A stretch of DNA of 64,000 bases from Bugulina stolonifera (Eukaryota; Bryozoa; Gymnolaemata; Cheilostomatida; Bugulidae), in the NCBI GenBank assembly GCA_935421135.1, contig OW285190.1, positions 1,364,001 to 1,428,000 of the forward strand, given 5' to 3'. A program made the position numbers and the translations under genes. Below, one piece after another: positions 59,301 through 64,000 of the stretch. How positions within the stretch are numbered: the first letter of the stretch is position 1; the number at the start of each line of letters is the position of its first letter. The notes under the pieces were generated by a model, which was not told where the DNA came from, ran no database searches, and saw only the letters and a list, made by a program, of their open reading frames with translations.

Positions 59301-61743
59301 AGGTCTCAGTGACTGCTGCACCTCCACCGACTACAAGGTGACCGTGGGTGGACAGATGTGTCCTGTGGAGAAGTTGACCGTCAGCAGAATATTCTGCAGA
59401 TTGCCTTCGAGATACACTCAGGCTGACTACGGCAAAGAACTGCCTCTTGTTGTAAGCTAACACCTCCTTGAATTTAGTTCATTCTTAGCTCAGTGTGTCA
59501 GCTGGTCCTCATGCGCAGAGATAAGTTCGGTGCAATGATACGGAGTAGTGATACGGAATAGTGATACGGAGTAGTGATACGGAGTAGTGATACGGAGTAG
59601 TGATACGGAGTAGTGATACCAACAGGAATATCACATCTCTGTAGTTTTGAGTCTGATCATGTAATTAGCTAAAGTTGGAGACAAGCTTCTAGCATGATAT
59701 AATTGTAGTAAACTGGTTTATCCGAAATAGTATAAATCAAATTTGCGACTGTTCGAAAAAGACAGTTCGAAACAGGATGCTTTTGAACTGGACAGTTCAA
59801 AACTGGACAGCTCAAAACCCCAAACCCCAGATTTCAACTAATTTTTACTTTTAATATTATGTTTTTTAGTTAATTAATTATCTGTGAGTTGTGTTCTTCT
59901 AAGTGTAATCTACTCAGTTTCGAAGCGTCCTGCTACGAACTGTCTTTTTTAAAATGTCCTTTTACCGTGTGAATCACTTGTGCCAGTCGGGTGTATAGTG
60001 TACATGTCTCGTATAATGTGTATATTATGTGTATAGTGTACGTGTACCGTATAATGTGTATATGTGTATAGTGTACATGTACCGTATAATGTGTATATGT
60101 GTATTATAGTGTACATGTACCGTATAATGTGTATATGTGTATAGGTGTACATGTGTACATGTAAATACATGAAGTGTACAATGTATGTGGTATAATACTT
60201 ACATGTAGAGTACATGTATATCTCAATGTATGTAATGTAGACTGTATGGTGTATATTCTGCAGATATCACTCCGTCTGGTATTGTATATTCTGCAGGTTA
60301 CATTGGGACAGAACACAACTCTGTACTCTAGTGTGATAGTAAAGGGAGGAGGTAACAGTGTGTGGGATGACAAGGGATTTGTGTTAACTGTGGCAATATC
60401 TGTCACCATAACATTTATACTTGCAATGGTAGTATCTACTGCTGTGTGCTGTTTCTACCACCAACATTTCTTCAAAGGAAAGACAAATGCTAAGCTAGCG
60501 AATGACACAAAACACGCACACAGGCATGGTGAGTCATCCTGAAGTCATAGCCTGTTCATACTCATGATATTAATTATAGGGAGTCTGTCCACTACCCACC
60601 CACTGTATAAGGATGATCGGCTCCTGGTGGGGATGTTTGTAGGAAACATGTAGAGTAGAAAACTTCCTATTTCTTTGACTTTTTATTTGCATTGTACAAC
60701 ATGCATTATATCTGATGCTTATGGTAGTACCATTTTTACATGCAGATGGTGAGTCGTATAAAGCAACTAGCACAGGAGCCAATTATAGTAACGGGCACTC
60801 TACAATGGGTTATATGCCCGCTCCCAACCTTGACCTCGATGCTTATAACCTACAATCGTCTTTGGCAGATGATAGATCAAAGGAAATAGGAATGAGAGCA
60901 AATGCTGCAACACACTATGTCCCCGGTCCGCTGGTTGATGGGGATATACAGTACTTGGGAAGAGTTGGGAATTTACAGTACATAAGAGCAGATGGAGATA
61001 TACAGTACCTGGATACTACGGACAGGAATCTACAGTATGTGGGAACAGATGGGGATATACAGTACATTGGAACAGGTGAAACTATACAGTATGTAGATAC
61101 TATAGCCGCAGGTGGGGACAGGCAGCACGTGTATGCAGTGGAGAATGTGCAGTATATGGATAACGATGAGTGTATAGAGTATGTAGATGAATTTGGGGAT
61201 GTACAGTATATGGATACAATAGGGGATATACAGTATCTGTATGCAGTTGAAGATGTGCAGTATGTGGACACATTTGGAGATATACAGTATGCAGACACAA
61301 TAGGGGACTTACAGTATTTATATGCAGTTGAAGACATGCCATATATGAATGAGGCAGGGGATATGCAGTACAGAAATACTGTTGGGGATATACAGTACAG
61401 AAATGCTGTTGGGGATATACAGTATGAGGATGCAGTTGGAGACATACAGTACGTAGATACAGTTGAGGATATGCAGTACGTAGATACAGTTGGGGATATA
61501 CAGTACGTAGATACAGTTGAGGATATACAGTACGAAGGTACAGTTGGAGAAATACAGTACGAGGGCACTGTAGGGGATATACAGTATGAGGGCACTGTAG
61601 GGGATATACAGTATGGGGGCACTGTAGGGGATATACAGTACGAGGATCACTCACTACATGAAGCTGATACCAATCCTCCTGTACAGTTCAACTCATTGAC
61701 CAGTTTTGATAACAGTGGCTATGATCACCATGACTGTATTTGA
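20124..61743 (+). CDS. Usherin-like/IPT transmembrane receptor with tyrosine-nonapeptide tail
   Basis: Seventeen exons, all phase-compatible, total 4086 nt (1361 residues plus stop): 20124-20396, 23464-23593, 24402-24567, 25358-25586, 25902-26107, 45042-45205, 45692-45843, 46054-46226, 47635-47766, 47957-48126, 48524-48678, 55472-55629, 57142-57318, 58457-58571, 58996-59451, 60297-60528, 60746-61743. Approximate order: possible signal sequence; Cys-rich linker to 134; LamG-like domain 135-345; Cys-rich and short laminin-N-terminal-like part 346-541; laminin-EGF and Cys-rich repeat 542-650; three IPT/TIG domains of plexin/MET type 651-952; membrane helix 979-1004; cytoplasmic tail with 26 nine-residue repeats, 1096-1333. 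The N-terminal order follows usherin, but the IPT part and tail do not belong to that family. There is no kinase or GAP domain. It is likely a surface adhesion or signalling receptor; ligand and function are unknown. Weakest points: the start exon and which of two acceptors is used for exon 16. Confidence 0.8.
20791..21085. repeat. 20-bp tandem array in gene 2 intron 1
   Basis: About 14 copies of GTACCGTGTGGTTATACACC with scattered changes. 20 bp is not a multiple of 3, so all forward frames show short repeat peptides. Confidence 0.95.
21317..21490 (+). mobile_element. SINE-like element, family T, copy in intron 1
   Basis: It has an A-box-like GTGTAGCGGTAGTAGGG and a B-box-like GGGTTCAATCC about 70 bp apart. 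The family-T tail with CTGATTGCTCAAAAGACAAA and TTCCTTGCA follows. It is likely a tRNA-derived SINE, not a working tRNA gene. Confidence 0.68.
21637..21672. repeat. 36-bp perfect palindrome
   Basis: The 18-bp half TTTGTTGAGGGGGCTCCC is followed immediately by its exact reverse complement. Related fragments (TTGAGGGGGCTCCC near 21102, GAGGGGGCACCCGGGAGCCC near 21685) lie on either side, so it is probably part of a local repeat. Confidence 0.9.
21724..22050. repeat. Second 20-bp array of the GTTATACACC family
   Basis: About 16 copies of the family at 20791-21085, separated from it by the SINE-like and palindrome segment. Variants with CGCACAGGGTG replace CGTACCGTGTG in several units. Confidence 0.93.
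22044..22200. repeat. 23-bp tandem array
   Basis: About seven copies of a 23-bp unit containing TGGTTATATGCTATGCAGTC. It is contiguous with the preceding array and apparently derived from its GGTTATA part. Confidence 0.92.
22243..22320. repeat. Hairpin: 37-bp inverted arms, 4-bp loop
   Basis: The left arm 22243-22279 and right arm 22284-22320 are complementary except for one position. The loop is GATT and the arm core is GAAACAGAGTTTGGCCAC. No protein frame. It could be a palindromic mobile element end-pair or a transcribed hairpin in the intron. Confidence 0.9.
22384..22608. repeat. 14-bp tandem array (TTTATTATACTGTG)
   Basis: About 16 copies of a 14-bp AT-rich unit. The forward frames give Tyr/Leu/Ile-rich repeat peptides, which are artefacts. 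Confidence 0.94.
23150..23400 (-). mobile_element. MITE-like element N2
   Basis: Reverse copy of the N family ending at GGTCGTGGAGACACT, with GCCATCTTGGGATTTTTATT inside. The distal end at about 23150 has lost the terminal match. It ends about 60 bp before exon 2. Confidence 0.75.
23464..23593 (+). CDS. Gene 2 exon 2: Cys-rich linker before LamG
   Basis: 130 nt from TTTTCCAG to GTAGGT, phase 0 to phase 1. It encodes SNCNGHPVSCNHTCPSLQYS. The C-x(6)-C-x(3)-C spacing before a tyrosine resembles the short Cys cluster ahead of LamG in usherin-type proteins (inference). Confidence 0.8.
23973..24135. repeat. 29-30-bp tandem array in intron 2
   Basis: About five copies of a unit with CTCTATATGACAGACTCGC followed by TATGTTACA. 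Each holds a GACAG that mimics an acceptor. Confidence 0.92.
24343..24401 (+). promoter_or_regulatory. Duplicated 3' splice site before exon 3
   Basis: TTTGTAGTAAC, then TGTGACAGGGGTGGATA, occurs twice 52 bp apart: acceptor AG at 24348-24349 and again at 24400-24401. Only the downstream one keeps the exon open. The upstream one reaches an in-frame TGA after about 20 codons. Confidence 0.8.
24402..24567 (+). CDS. Gene 2 exon 3: LamG-like domain, first part
   Basis: 166 nt from TTTTGTAG to GTAAAC, phase 1 to phase 2. It starts VTCDRGGYRHYAVAKDMEYP and ends with AAAWKFIFDLDLVNM, a beta-strand-like segment as in concanavalin-type LamG folds. Confidence 0.8.
24603..24885. repeat. 23-bp tandem array in intron 3
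   Basis: About 12 copies of CTGTGCTACACCACACTGTA plus TTA, beginning about 35 bp after the donor. Confidence 0.95.
24944..25316. repeat. 22-bp tandem array in intron 3
   Basis: Units of TATAGTACTGTTATAGTATTGC, with diverged copies at the left edge. It ends about 40 bp before exon 4. Confidence 0.94.
25358..25586 (+). CDS. Gene 2 exon 4: LamG-like domain, middle
   Basis: 229 nt from TTTTATAG to GTGAGG, phase 2 to phase 0. It contains FFWTLDKRVNRLYLSLYTLS and ends ANIHLFVR. The TRP-Leu-Asp and Asn-Ile-His-Leu positions suit core strands of a LamG/pentraxin-like sandwich. Confidence 0.82.
25606..25812. repeat. Three-copy repeat of about 65 bp in intron 4
   Basis: Three copies of a segment with AGTAATGAGTCATTCTATGT and ACAACTATAACACAACTCC, beginning about 20 bp after the exon 4 donor. 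Confidence 0.9.
25902..26107 (+). CDS. Gene 2 exon 5: LamG-like domain, end
   Basis: 206 nt from TTACATTAG to GTCAGT, phase 0 to phase 2. It contains CFYVNGVRIACLP, the 'x-V-NG-x' strand typical of LamG-type folds, and ends VTDVQLYEIGQANTVISD, matching the 'f-D-x-V-x-L-Y' strand that closes these domains. Confidence 0.85.
26108..29529. other. Start of the giant intron 5, mostly unique
   Basis: AT-rich DNA with TGGGGC-containing repeat fragments at 26.2-26.6 kb and GAGGACAACTCCA motifs at 26.36 and 26.65 kb. The rest, to 29.5 kb, looks unique. Small open frames (60-75 codons) show no recognisable motif or splice context. Confidence 0.55.
29530..37270. repeat. 80-bp satellite array (about 96 copies) with higher-order repeats
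   Basis: Monomers of 80 bp (some 82) carry ATTATGGGGCTTTCCATAT, then CACATGGCTATGCACTGTATA and an AT-rich TTTAATATAATAATTATG. Identical variants recur at 884 bp (30665 and 31549) and at 1768 bp (33077 and 34845), so multi-monomer blocks of about 11 and 22 units were duplicated. Monomers at both edges are more divergent. The many 67-codon frames here are phases of the repeat, not genes. The array sits wholly inside intron 5. Confidence 0.97.
37477..37548. repeat. Hairpin: 34-bp inverted arms, 4-bp loop
   Basis: The left arm starts CTTCTCCTACAGCAGCATGC and the right arm is its reverse complement with three differences. As + strand RNA two of these become G-U pairs. The loop is TACT. Confidence 0.88.
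39557..39680. repeat. Palindromic element with long arms
   Basis: Inverted arms: ATAATAGGTGCATA and ATATTATTATGATTAACTAG at the left match CTAGTTAATCATAATAATAT and TATGCACCTATTATT at the right. An 8-bp insertion (GGAGTATA) sits in the left arm and the spacer is about 23 bp. It is probably a small fold-back mobile element. Confidence 0.75.
39690..41040 (-). mobile_element. LINE relic B (reverse transcriptase, minus strand)
   Basis: On the minus strand, 41006-40662 encodes an early reverse-transcriptase stretch (LLTELSNKILRSETMLEKWQ then SVLVLINKSEEG). 40364-40170 encodes the palm-to-thumb motif KVENVKYLGC, and about 40150 downward gives AVRPSMMYGLE. This follows the order of endonuclease/reverse-transcriptase LINEs. 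Many stops and frameshifts; dead. Confidence 0.72.
41060..42215 (-). mobile_element. LINE relic A (reverse transcriptase, minus strand)
   Basis: The minus strand reads QYGFTQGRSTIDAIF (the GF-x-x-GR-S-T-x-D finger motif), then VGLDQGLTLSPCLFAI around 41880 (the G-x-x-QG-x-x-LSP motif). A C-terminal MLRFVLG-type segment lies near 41440. The fragment restarts the same protein that relic B also carries, so two copies are adjacent. Broken by stops. Confidence 0.75.
42216..44216. other. Unique part of intron 5 downstream of the LINE relics
   Basis: AT-rich. A 67-codon frame at 42548-42751 ends in a basic KKKLDKLNKRDWKKRKT but has no family I recognise. 43982-44020 (GGTGTCTTCGCGACGGTGGG) is a solo end of the N-family MITE. 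Confidence 0.5.
44217..44322. mobile_element. Small MITE-like element with ATGGGGCTT/AAGCCCCAT ends
   Basis: About 100 bp bounded by AGTAATGGGGCTTAT and ATAAAAGCCCCATAATCA, with an internal TATATAATATATA tract. The end sequence resembles the ATTATGGGGCTTTCC part of the 80-bp satellite. Confidence 0.55.
44519..44965. repeat. 20-bp tandem array near the end of intron 5
   Basis: About 22 copies of CATGTAGCTAACTGTATATA with variants (GTTAAC, GTAAAC). It ends about 75 bp before exon 6. Confidence 0.95.
45042..45205 (+). CDS. Gene 2 exon 6: linker into laminin-N-terminal-like domain
   Basis: 164 nt from CATTCTAG to GTGAGT, phase 2 to phase 1. It continues exon 5 as REIQDLYKASDSSG and then SHCQCQHIGHPIMKRADW. 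A C-x-C-x(n)-HP segment between LamG and LamNT is also the arrangement in usherin, which supports joining across the 18.9-kb intron. Confidence 0.82.
45298..45564 (+). mobile_element. MITE-like element N3 in intron 6
   Basis: The best-preserved N copy: GGTGTTTTCACGACCTCTTGG at the left, GGTCACGAAGACACC at the right (inverted match over about 15 bp). Inside are CAAATAAAAATCTCAAGATGG and CAGGCCGGTGTGTTCGTGAC. Confidence 0.82.
45692..45843 (+). CDS. Gene 2 exon 7: laminin-N-terminal-like core
   Basis: 152 nt from TGCGACAG to GTGAGG, phase 1 to phase 0. RLFDNDLQTTWVSM is the 'x-N-D-x-x-x-T-x-W-x-S' hallmark of laminin N-terminal domains, followed by NISFSFP. Confidence 0.85.
46054..46226 (+). 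CDS. Gene 2 exon 8: laminin-N-terminal-like domain
   Basis: 173 nt from CCATACAG to GTGAGT, phase 0 to phase 2. It encodes a strand-rich segment VKGLTLALSTLPQALMVWNS with two cysteines (RLSCDLEAINCVTW). Confidence 0.83.
46455..46748. repeat. 25-bp tandem array in intron 8
   Basis: About 12 copies of ATAGGAGGTGGGTAAATACA plus TAGAC. All minus frames stay open across it, giving Tyr/Leu/Pro repeat peptides that are artefacts. Confidence 0.95.
47162..47453 (+). mobile_element. tRNA-derived SINE, family S, in intron 8
   Basis: It starts GAGCAGCCGTGGCTTAGGGG (A-box-like), with GGTTCCAGGTTTAAATCCCG as the B-box region about 45 bp on. A conserved body follows (AAGTCCTTGGGGTCATGCAA, AAAGGCCATGT, GAGTTGGCCAGCACTGGCA). 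A second copy is at 62525. The tRNA part resembles a tRNA but the flanks show it is a SINE. Confidence 0.82.
47635..47766 (+). CDS. Gene 2 exon 9: end of laminin-N-terminal-like domain
   Basis: 132 nt from ATTGTAG to GTGAGT, phase 2 to phase 2. IYVVHELSVIAT matches the 'y-Y-A-V-D-E-I-x-I-x-G' strand that precedes the first EGF in laminin-N-terminal proteins. The whole domain is only about 150 residues, shorter than the usual 230-250. Confidence 0.82.
47957..48126 (+). CDS. Gene 2 exon 10: laminin-type EGF domain
   Basis: 170 nt from TTTGTAG to GTGGGT, phase 2 to phase 1. CSCSTNSSCTVN, then HKCVCSEKLTGVHCNKCAAG and FYTS follow the laminin-EGF spacing C-x-C-x(5)-C...C-x-C-x(8)-C-x-x-C. Confidence 0.9.
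48268..48506. repeat. Palindromic TACATGTACTTA/TACAGTGTAAG low-complexity tract
   Basis: A run of ACATGTACTTACATGTACTT and its complement that can fold on itself around 48350. It lies in intron 10. Confidence 0.85.
48524..48678 (+). CDS. Gene 2 exon 11: second Cys-rich EGF-like repeat
   Basis: 155 nt from TTTTCCCAG to GTAAGT, phase 1 to phase 0. SCLACGCDLRGTCLLSNGQC, then GTCNAHSLCLCRFG and NHKC: nine or more cysteines in laminin-EGF-like order, but the last loop is atypical. Confidence 0.85.
48771..55274. repeat. 12-bp satellite array, 6.5 kb (about 542 copies)
   Basis: Uninterrupted 12-bp units TACTACATTACA with three main variants (ATTGCA for ATTACA, CACTAC for TACTAC, or both) arranged in blocks of 2 to over 20 identical units. 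All length changes appear to be multiples of 12, so frames stay open for more than 2000 codons on each strand (CNVV, YILH, HTTL peptides). None is a gene. It occupies almost all of intron 11 (48679-55471). Confidence 0.98.
55472..55629 (+). CDS. Gene 2 exon 12: IPT/TIG domain 1, first half
   Basis: 158 nt from TTCTTCAG to GTAAGT, phase 0 to phase 2. ELHSITPNHGPVSGGTVVTV followed by VGKYL is the IPT/TIG signature (I-x-P-x-x-G-P-x-x-G-G-T-x-V-T-V-x-G). Confidence 0.9.
56131..56532. repeat. 27-bp tandem array in intron 12
   Basis: About 15 copies of GTGAATAGGTCAGTAGTGCT plus GACCACA or GGGCACA. 27 is a multiple of 3, so both strands carry repeat-peptide frames (142-189 codons). They lack coding support. 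Confidence 0.95.
56661..56984. mobile_element. MITE with CCCTAAAAGCAG terminal inverted repeats
   Basis: CCCTAAAAGCAGAAACTTT at the left and AAAGTACCTGCTTTTAGGG at the right are inverted over about 19 bp with one or two changes. TA dinucleotides flank both ends (56659-56660 and 56985-56986). Sub-terminal TTTCGCGAGTTTG/GTCTCGCGAAACTCGC extends the match. It is non-coding. Confidence 0.82.
57142..57318 (+). CDS. Gene 2 exon 13: IPT domain 1 end and start of IPT 2
   Basis: 177 nt from CATTGTAG to GTAAGT, phase 2 to phase 2. ERITFVTPMSKSSDNQFDIR closes domain 1. SNPIVDSVLPRNLNN starts domain 2, as in plexins, where 'y-x-P-x-V-x-S-x-x-P' opens each IPT. Confidence 0.85.
57391..58247. mobile_element. 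Non-autonomous DNA element with long terminal inverted repeats
   Basis: The left end has AAGGAGTAAGAAAAGAAGGA and GGCTCG, then GTTCAATGTGCGCCTCG. The right end carries the inverted AGGAGTAAGAAGAGAAGGAG and GGCTCG, then GTTCGATGTGCTCCTCG. The arms are about 85 bp with indels. It lies in intron 13. An internal minus-strand frame of 115 codons (57860-57513) has no recognisable transposase motif. Confidence 0.72.
58457..58571 (+). CDS. Gene 2 exon 14: IPT domain 2
   Basis: 115 nt from TTGTGTAG to GTGAGT, phase 2 to phase 0. GGLKVTVEGNNLDSAASPVL matches the plexin/MET IPT core 'G-G-x-x-x-T-V-x-G-x-N-L-d-S'. Confidence 0.88.
58597..58770. repeat. ACTGACCACACCCAC-type repeats in intron 14
   Basis: Imperfect 12-18 bp units of ACACTGACCACACCC. 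Confidence 0.88.
58996..59451 (+). CDS. Gene 2 exon 15: IPT 2 end and IPT 3
   Basis: 456 nt from ACTGTAG to GTAAGC, phase 0 to phase 0. It contains SLNCVTPDL (closing Cys of IPT 2), then KNPMIKNMTAAERLIDAKAV, VIGVGLSDCCTSTDYKVTVG and CPVEKLTVSRIFCRLPS. The last two are the usual 'D-Y-x-V-x-x-G...C...C-x-x-P' end of a plexin/MET IPT domain. Confidence 0.88.
59537..59620. repeat. 13-bp tandem array in intron 15
   Basis: About six copies of GATACGGAGTAGT. Confidence 0.93.
59739..59966 (+). mobile_element. TTCGAA-rich MITE-like element, copy M6
   Basis: Forward copy from CAAATTTGCGACTGTTCGAA to AAATGTCCTTTTACC, with a shortened AT core. It lies in intron 15, far from the other five copies. Confidence 0.82.
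59990..60145. repeat. Repeats of about 30 bp in intron 15
   Basis: About five units with GTGTACATGTACCGTATAAT and GTGTATATGTGTATA. Confidence 0.88.
60251..60296 (+). promoter_or_regulatory. Tandem acceptors before exon 16
   Basis: TGTATATTCTGCAG occurs twice, 33 bp apart, ending at 60263 and 60296. Both are phase 0, so the upstream site would add 11 residues (ISLRLVLYILQ) without breaking frame. I place exon 16 at the downstream site, at moderate certainty. Confidence 0.65.
60297..60528 (+). CDS. Gene 2 exon 16: juxtamembrane and transmembrane segment
   Basis: 232 nt from TTCTGCAG to GTGAGT, phase 0 to phase 1. GFVLTVAISVTITFILAMVV and STAVCCF form the single membrane helix. Basic FFKGKTNAK and HAHRHG follow on the presumed cytoplasmic side. 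Confidence 0.88.
60746..61743 (+). CDS. Gene 2 exon 17: cytoplasmic tail and stop
   Basis: 998 nt from ACATGCAG to TGA. After about 65 residues the exon consists of 26 tandem nonapeptides (60943-61656). It ends with a short unique tail, FNSLTSFDNSGYDHHDCI. The reverse strand also stays open in repeat frames, but the + frame is the one that joins in phase to the receptor exons. Confidence 0.88.
60943..61656 (+). repeat. Coding minisatellite: 26 tandem Tyr nonapeptides
   Basis: A 27-bp unit encoding the consensus D-I-Q-Y-V-D-T-V-G. There are 26 units: 24 of nine residues, one of ten, one of twelve. Twenty-five keep the tyrosine at position 4 (unit 7 has His). Units 7, 11 and 14 also have Tyr at position 6. 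Early units are divergent and the last ten nearly uniform, with the newest form DIQYEGTVG. The array is acidic throughout. Confidence 0.93.
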
Positions 61744-62524
61744 AATGATTAGATTTTTTGTGTGATGGAGAGGACTTTTTTCTTGATGCAAACACCTCTG
61801 ACATTTGAAAGTGCTGATCTATGCCCATGCATACATTATTATATAAACAACAATAAATTATATACATTGTACTTGTGAACATTATACGGAGGACTTGGGA
61901 ACAAGCTGCCCAGTTATGGTCAGTTAAAGGTCAGGTCCACCTTCAATAATCTGTGAAAACTACCCTGCTCTTTCTATCAATACCAGGTATCATCACAGAT
62001 ATTTTCTCTATTAATTATACATTAATAACATACATACTTGTACATGTATATAATATATAATAATTTGTAAATAAGCAATCAAACGTTTACCAACATACAT
62101 GTTCAATGTTCAATGTTCAATGTATATATCTCTGATGAATTTATGAAGCTGACATTTTGTATCAAGTATAATATCACTCTGACTGTACACATACTTTTAC
62201 TAAGTAGAATGTACTTTGGAATGCATGCATTATCTGCTGTGTTATAATAAAGTATGGCTTATAAAATATTGTAATACAGATACTATGAGCCAATAGTCTT
62301 TCCCACCAGTGATACATACTACTATCTTGGTAGCTGAGTGTCATTCATTGTTATTTTGTAATGGCTGATCACTTTCTATTTGTGAATCCTGACTTCCTGA
62401 GTGAAACAGTAGATAGGAGTGAACAGTAGATATGTGGGCAGTAAATATGTGGAAGGTAGATAAGTGGACAGTAGCTAAGTGGGCAGTTGTAGATAAGTGG
62501 ACACTAGATAAATGGACAGTAGAG
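61744..62524. other. 3' flank of gene 2
   Basis: No gene recognised. It holds the probable polyadenylation signal, a short GTTCAAT triplication at about 62100, and GTAGATA/GTGGACA short repeats just before the SINE copy. Confidence 0.5.
61852..61857 (+). terminator. Probable polyadenylation signal of gene 2
   Basis: AATAAA 109 nt after the stop codon in AT-rich DNA, a usual distance for a short 3' UTR. Confidence 0.55.
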
Positions 62525-62810
62525 GGAGCAGTTGTGGCTGAGTGGTTAGAATGCCGAGCTTTTATGCTGAAGGTTCCAGGTTGGAATTCAGGCCATGGTG
62601 GTGTTAGGAAGAGTATCCAACCACAACTGCTCCTGTGCCTCCTATAAAAGTCCTTGGGGTCATGCAAGCCAGCATGGCTTCAAGGCAACTCCTCTACCTC
62701 TGCCAACAAAAGGCCATGTCATCTGGGCCTTTCTCACAGAGAGTTGGCCAGCACTGGCACCTGGCAGTGCAAGCTGCAAGGGGCTGGTCACGCCCCGGTG
62801 AGTGTGAGTG
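62525..62810 (+). mobile_element. tRNA-derived SINE, family S, downstream of gene 2
   Basis: It starts GGAGCAGTTGTGGCTGAGTG (A-box-like), with GGTTCCAGGTTGGAATTC at the B-box position and the same body as the copy at 47162 (AAGTCCTTGGGGTCATGCAA, GAGTTGGCCAGCACTGGCA). It ends near CACGCCCCGGTGAG. Confidence 0.82.
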
Positions 62811-64000
62811 AGATAATTGGGCAGTGGATATGTGGGCAGTTAGACCACATTTATGGTTTAGGACTTTAGGTATTCATTTGCACAAAGTTCGGAGCATGAG
62901 GCAGTAGTGTATAAAAAACATCCACAGCTCCACTATCCACCATCAATGATGGACAACTTTCTATCCAATCTAAGGGCACGGTATGAAGATATTATTTACA
63001 GTATGTAAGGTGAAGCTATCTTCCGTTTATTGTTTGAAAATCCACAAGGAGAGGGCAACTCCATATTCGAATTATTAATACTATCAGCTAGTGAGTGTAG
63101 ATGCAGTAAGTAAAGTAATAGGAACTATGCTAGAACTGAGGGCACACATTGTAATACTCAGGAAGAGCAGGTGTCGAGTGTACCTACTGATAAGGAGGTA
63201 GTGAAACATAATAAAACCATTTACATGTATATGATTGTACTGTAATGTACCATAAGTATATATGTACTATTATAATGTACTATAAGTATACAAGTACATG
63301 TATATATGTCCTATAATGTACTACAAGTATATATGTACTATAATAATGTACTATAATGTACTATAAGTATACAAGTATATGTACTGCAATGTACTGTAAG
63401 TATATATCATGTACTATATAAATGTATGCAAGTGCAGTCTGTGATTTCCATATACTGTATCATAATAACAAGGCACGTTATTTCTTTGTTATTGCAGGTA
63501 AGTGTGGACTTGGCTTTCTTGCAAACAAACATAACAACAATGTTTATTCAATAGAGAAATATGCAAATTTTTCACCCACATAGGGCAGCTACATGCATAC
63601 AGTACCTATGTATTAGACAGAGGTATGTCGTATTGGGTCGGCATCTAAAACGTGCCAGTAATATTGGGACATCTAAAATGTGCCGGTACTTTATAACACA
63701 TTGCATCAGTGTAAAATAGCCTGCGGTAGGTACCAGCTGACTAAAACATAGGTTGGAATGAATTTCGGCAAAATTATCTCCGTAACCAATTACCTAATCT
63801 GAGGCTACACATAGACATCGGAGTGTCTTCTGTATGCTAGTAGCGCACTCCCACGGCAGAACCGCTGCCTTCATACTCGAGGTCTCTGATTGGAGGATTC
63901 CCTGCAATGGGAAGCCAGCCCTGGGGAAGGCGTAGTCTCTCTGTGATAACCTAAGGGAAGGACAGGTGTCATTCTCTGAGTCTCCTACATAGCACACAGT
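62811..64000. other. Right-hand end of window, no gene seen
   Basis: AT-rich DNA with a TACTATAAGTATATA low-complexity tract at about 63225-63430. The last 150 bp contain open frames without a recognisable motif. Confidence 0.5.

Noticed and set aside
60915..61654. Minus-strand frames of 110-235 codons opposite exon 17
   Set aside because: Shadows of the 27-bp coding repeat. The + frame joins in phase with the membrane exon.

Overview
The window reads as a nuclear genome segment of an early-branching metazoan. A sponge is my best guess, at low confidence. It holds two multi-exon genes with GT-AG introns, both on the + strand, set in a landscape where almost every intron and spacer is filled by its own tandem repeat. 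The guess rests on metazoan-type receptor domains, very dense CATGTACATG-type palindromic low-complexity DNA, and many short mobile elements (mariner relic, LINE relics, MITE-like and SINE-like repeats). I see no bacterial operon, CRISPR array or rRNA.

Layout. 1-5663: 29-bp satellite. 5666-6794: decayed mariner element inserted at the end of that array. 6.9-11.0 kb: five copies of a TTCGAA-rich element, four of them in two inverted pairs, plus 22-, 17- and 31-bp tandem arrays. 11324-17529: gene 1, 8 exons, 713 residues, a class C (7TM_3) GPCR with almost no ectodomain and a long cytoplasmic tail. 17.5-20.1 kb: spacer with tandem repeats, a head-to-head SINE-like pair and a MITE. 20124-61743: gene 2, 17 exons, about 1361 residues. 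Its N-terminus follows usherin in domain order (Cys-rich linker, LamG-like, short laminin-N-terminal-like, laminin-EGF). Three plexin/MET-type IPT domains, one membrane helix and a cytoplasmic tail of 26 tandem nonapeptides centred on a tyrosine come next. 61.7-64 kb: 3' flank with a SINE-like copy and AT-rich DNA.

Gene 2 covers about 41.6 kb because two introns are greatly expanded. Intron 5 (about 18.9 kb) contains a 7.7-kb array of 80-bp monomers with higher-order periodicity, two LINE relics and several hairpins. Intron 11 (about 6.8 kb) contains 6.5 kb of a 12-bp repeat. The longest open reading frames in the window (2047-2199 codons) are translations of that 12-bp repeat and are not genes.

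Both gene models were assembled by hand from splice-site phase. Every exon junction keeps frame and both totals are multiples of three. There is no transcript support here. The first exon of each gene, and so each N-terminus, is the least certain part. Both products look like cell-surface receptors. Nothing in the sequence shows that they work together.
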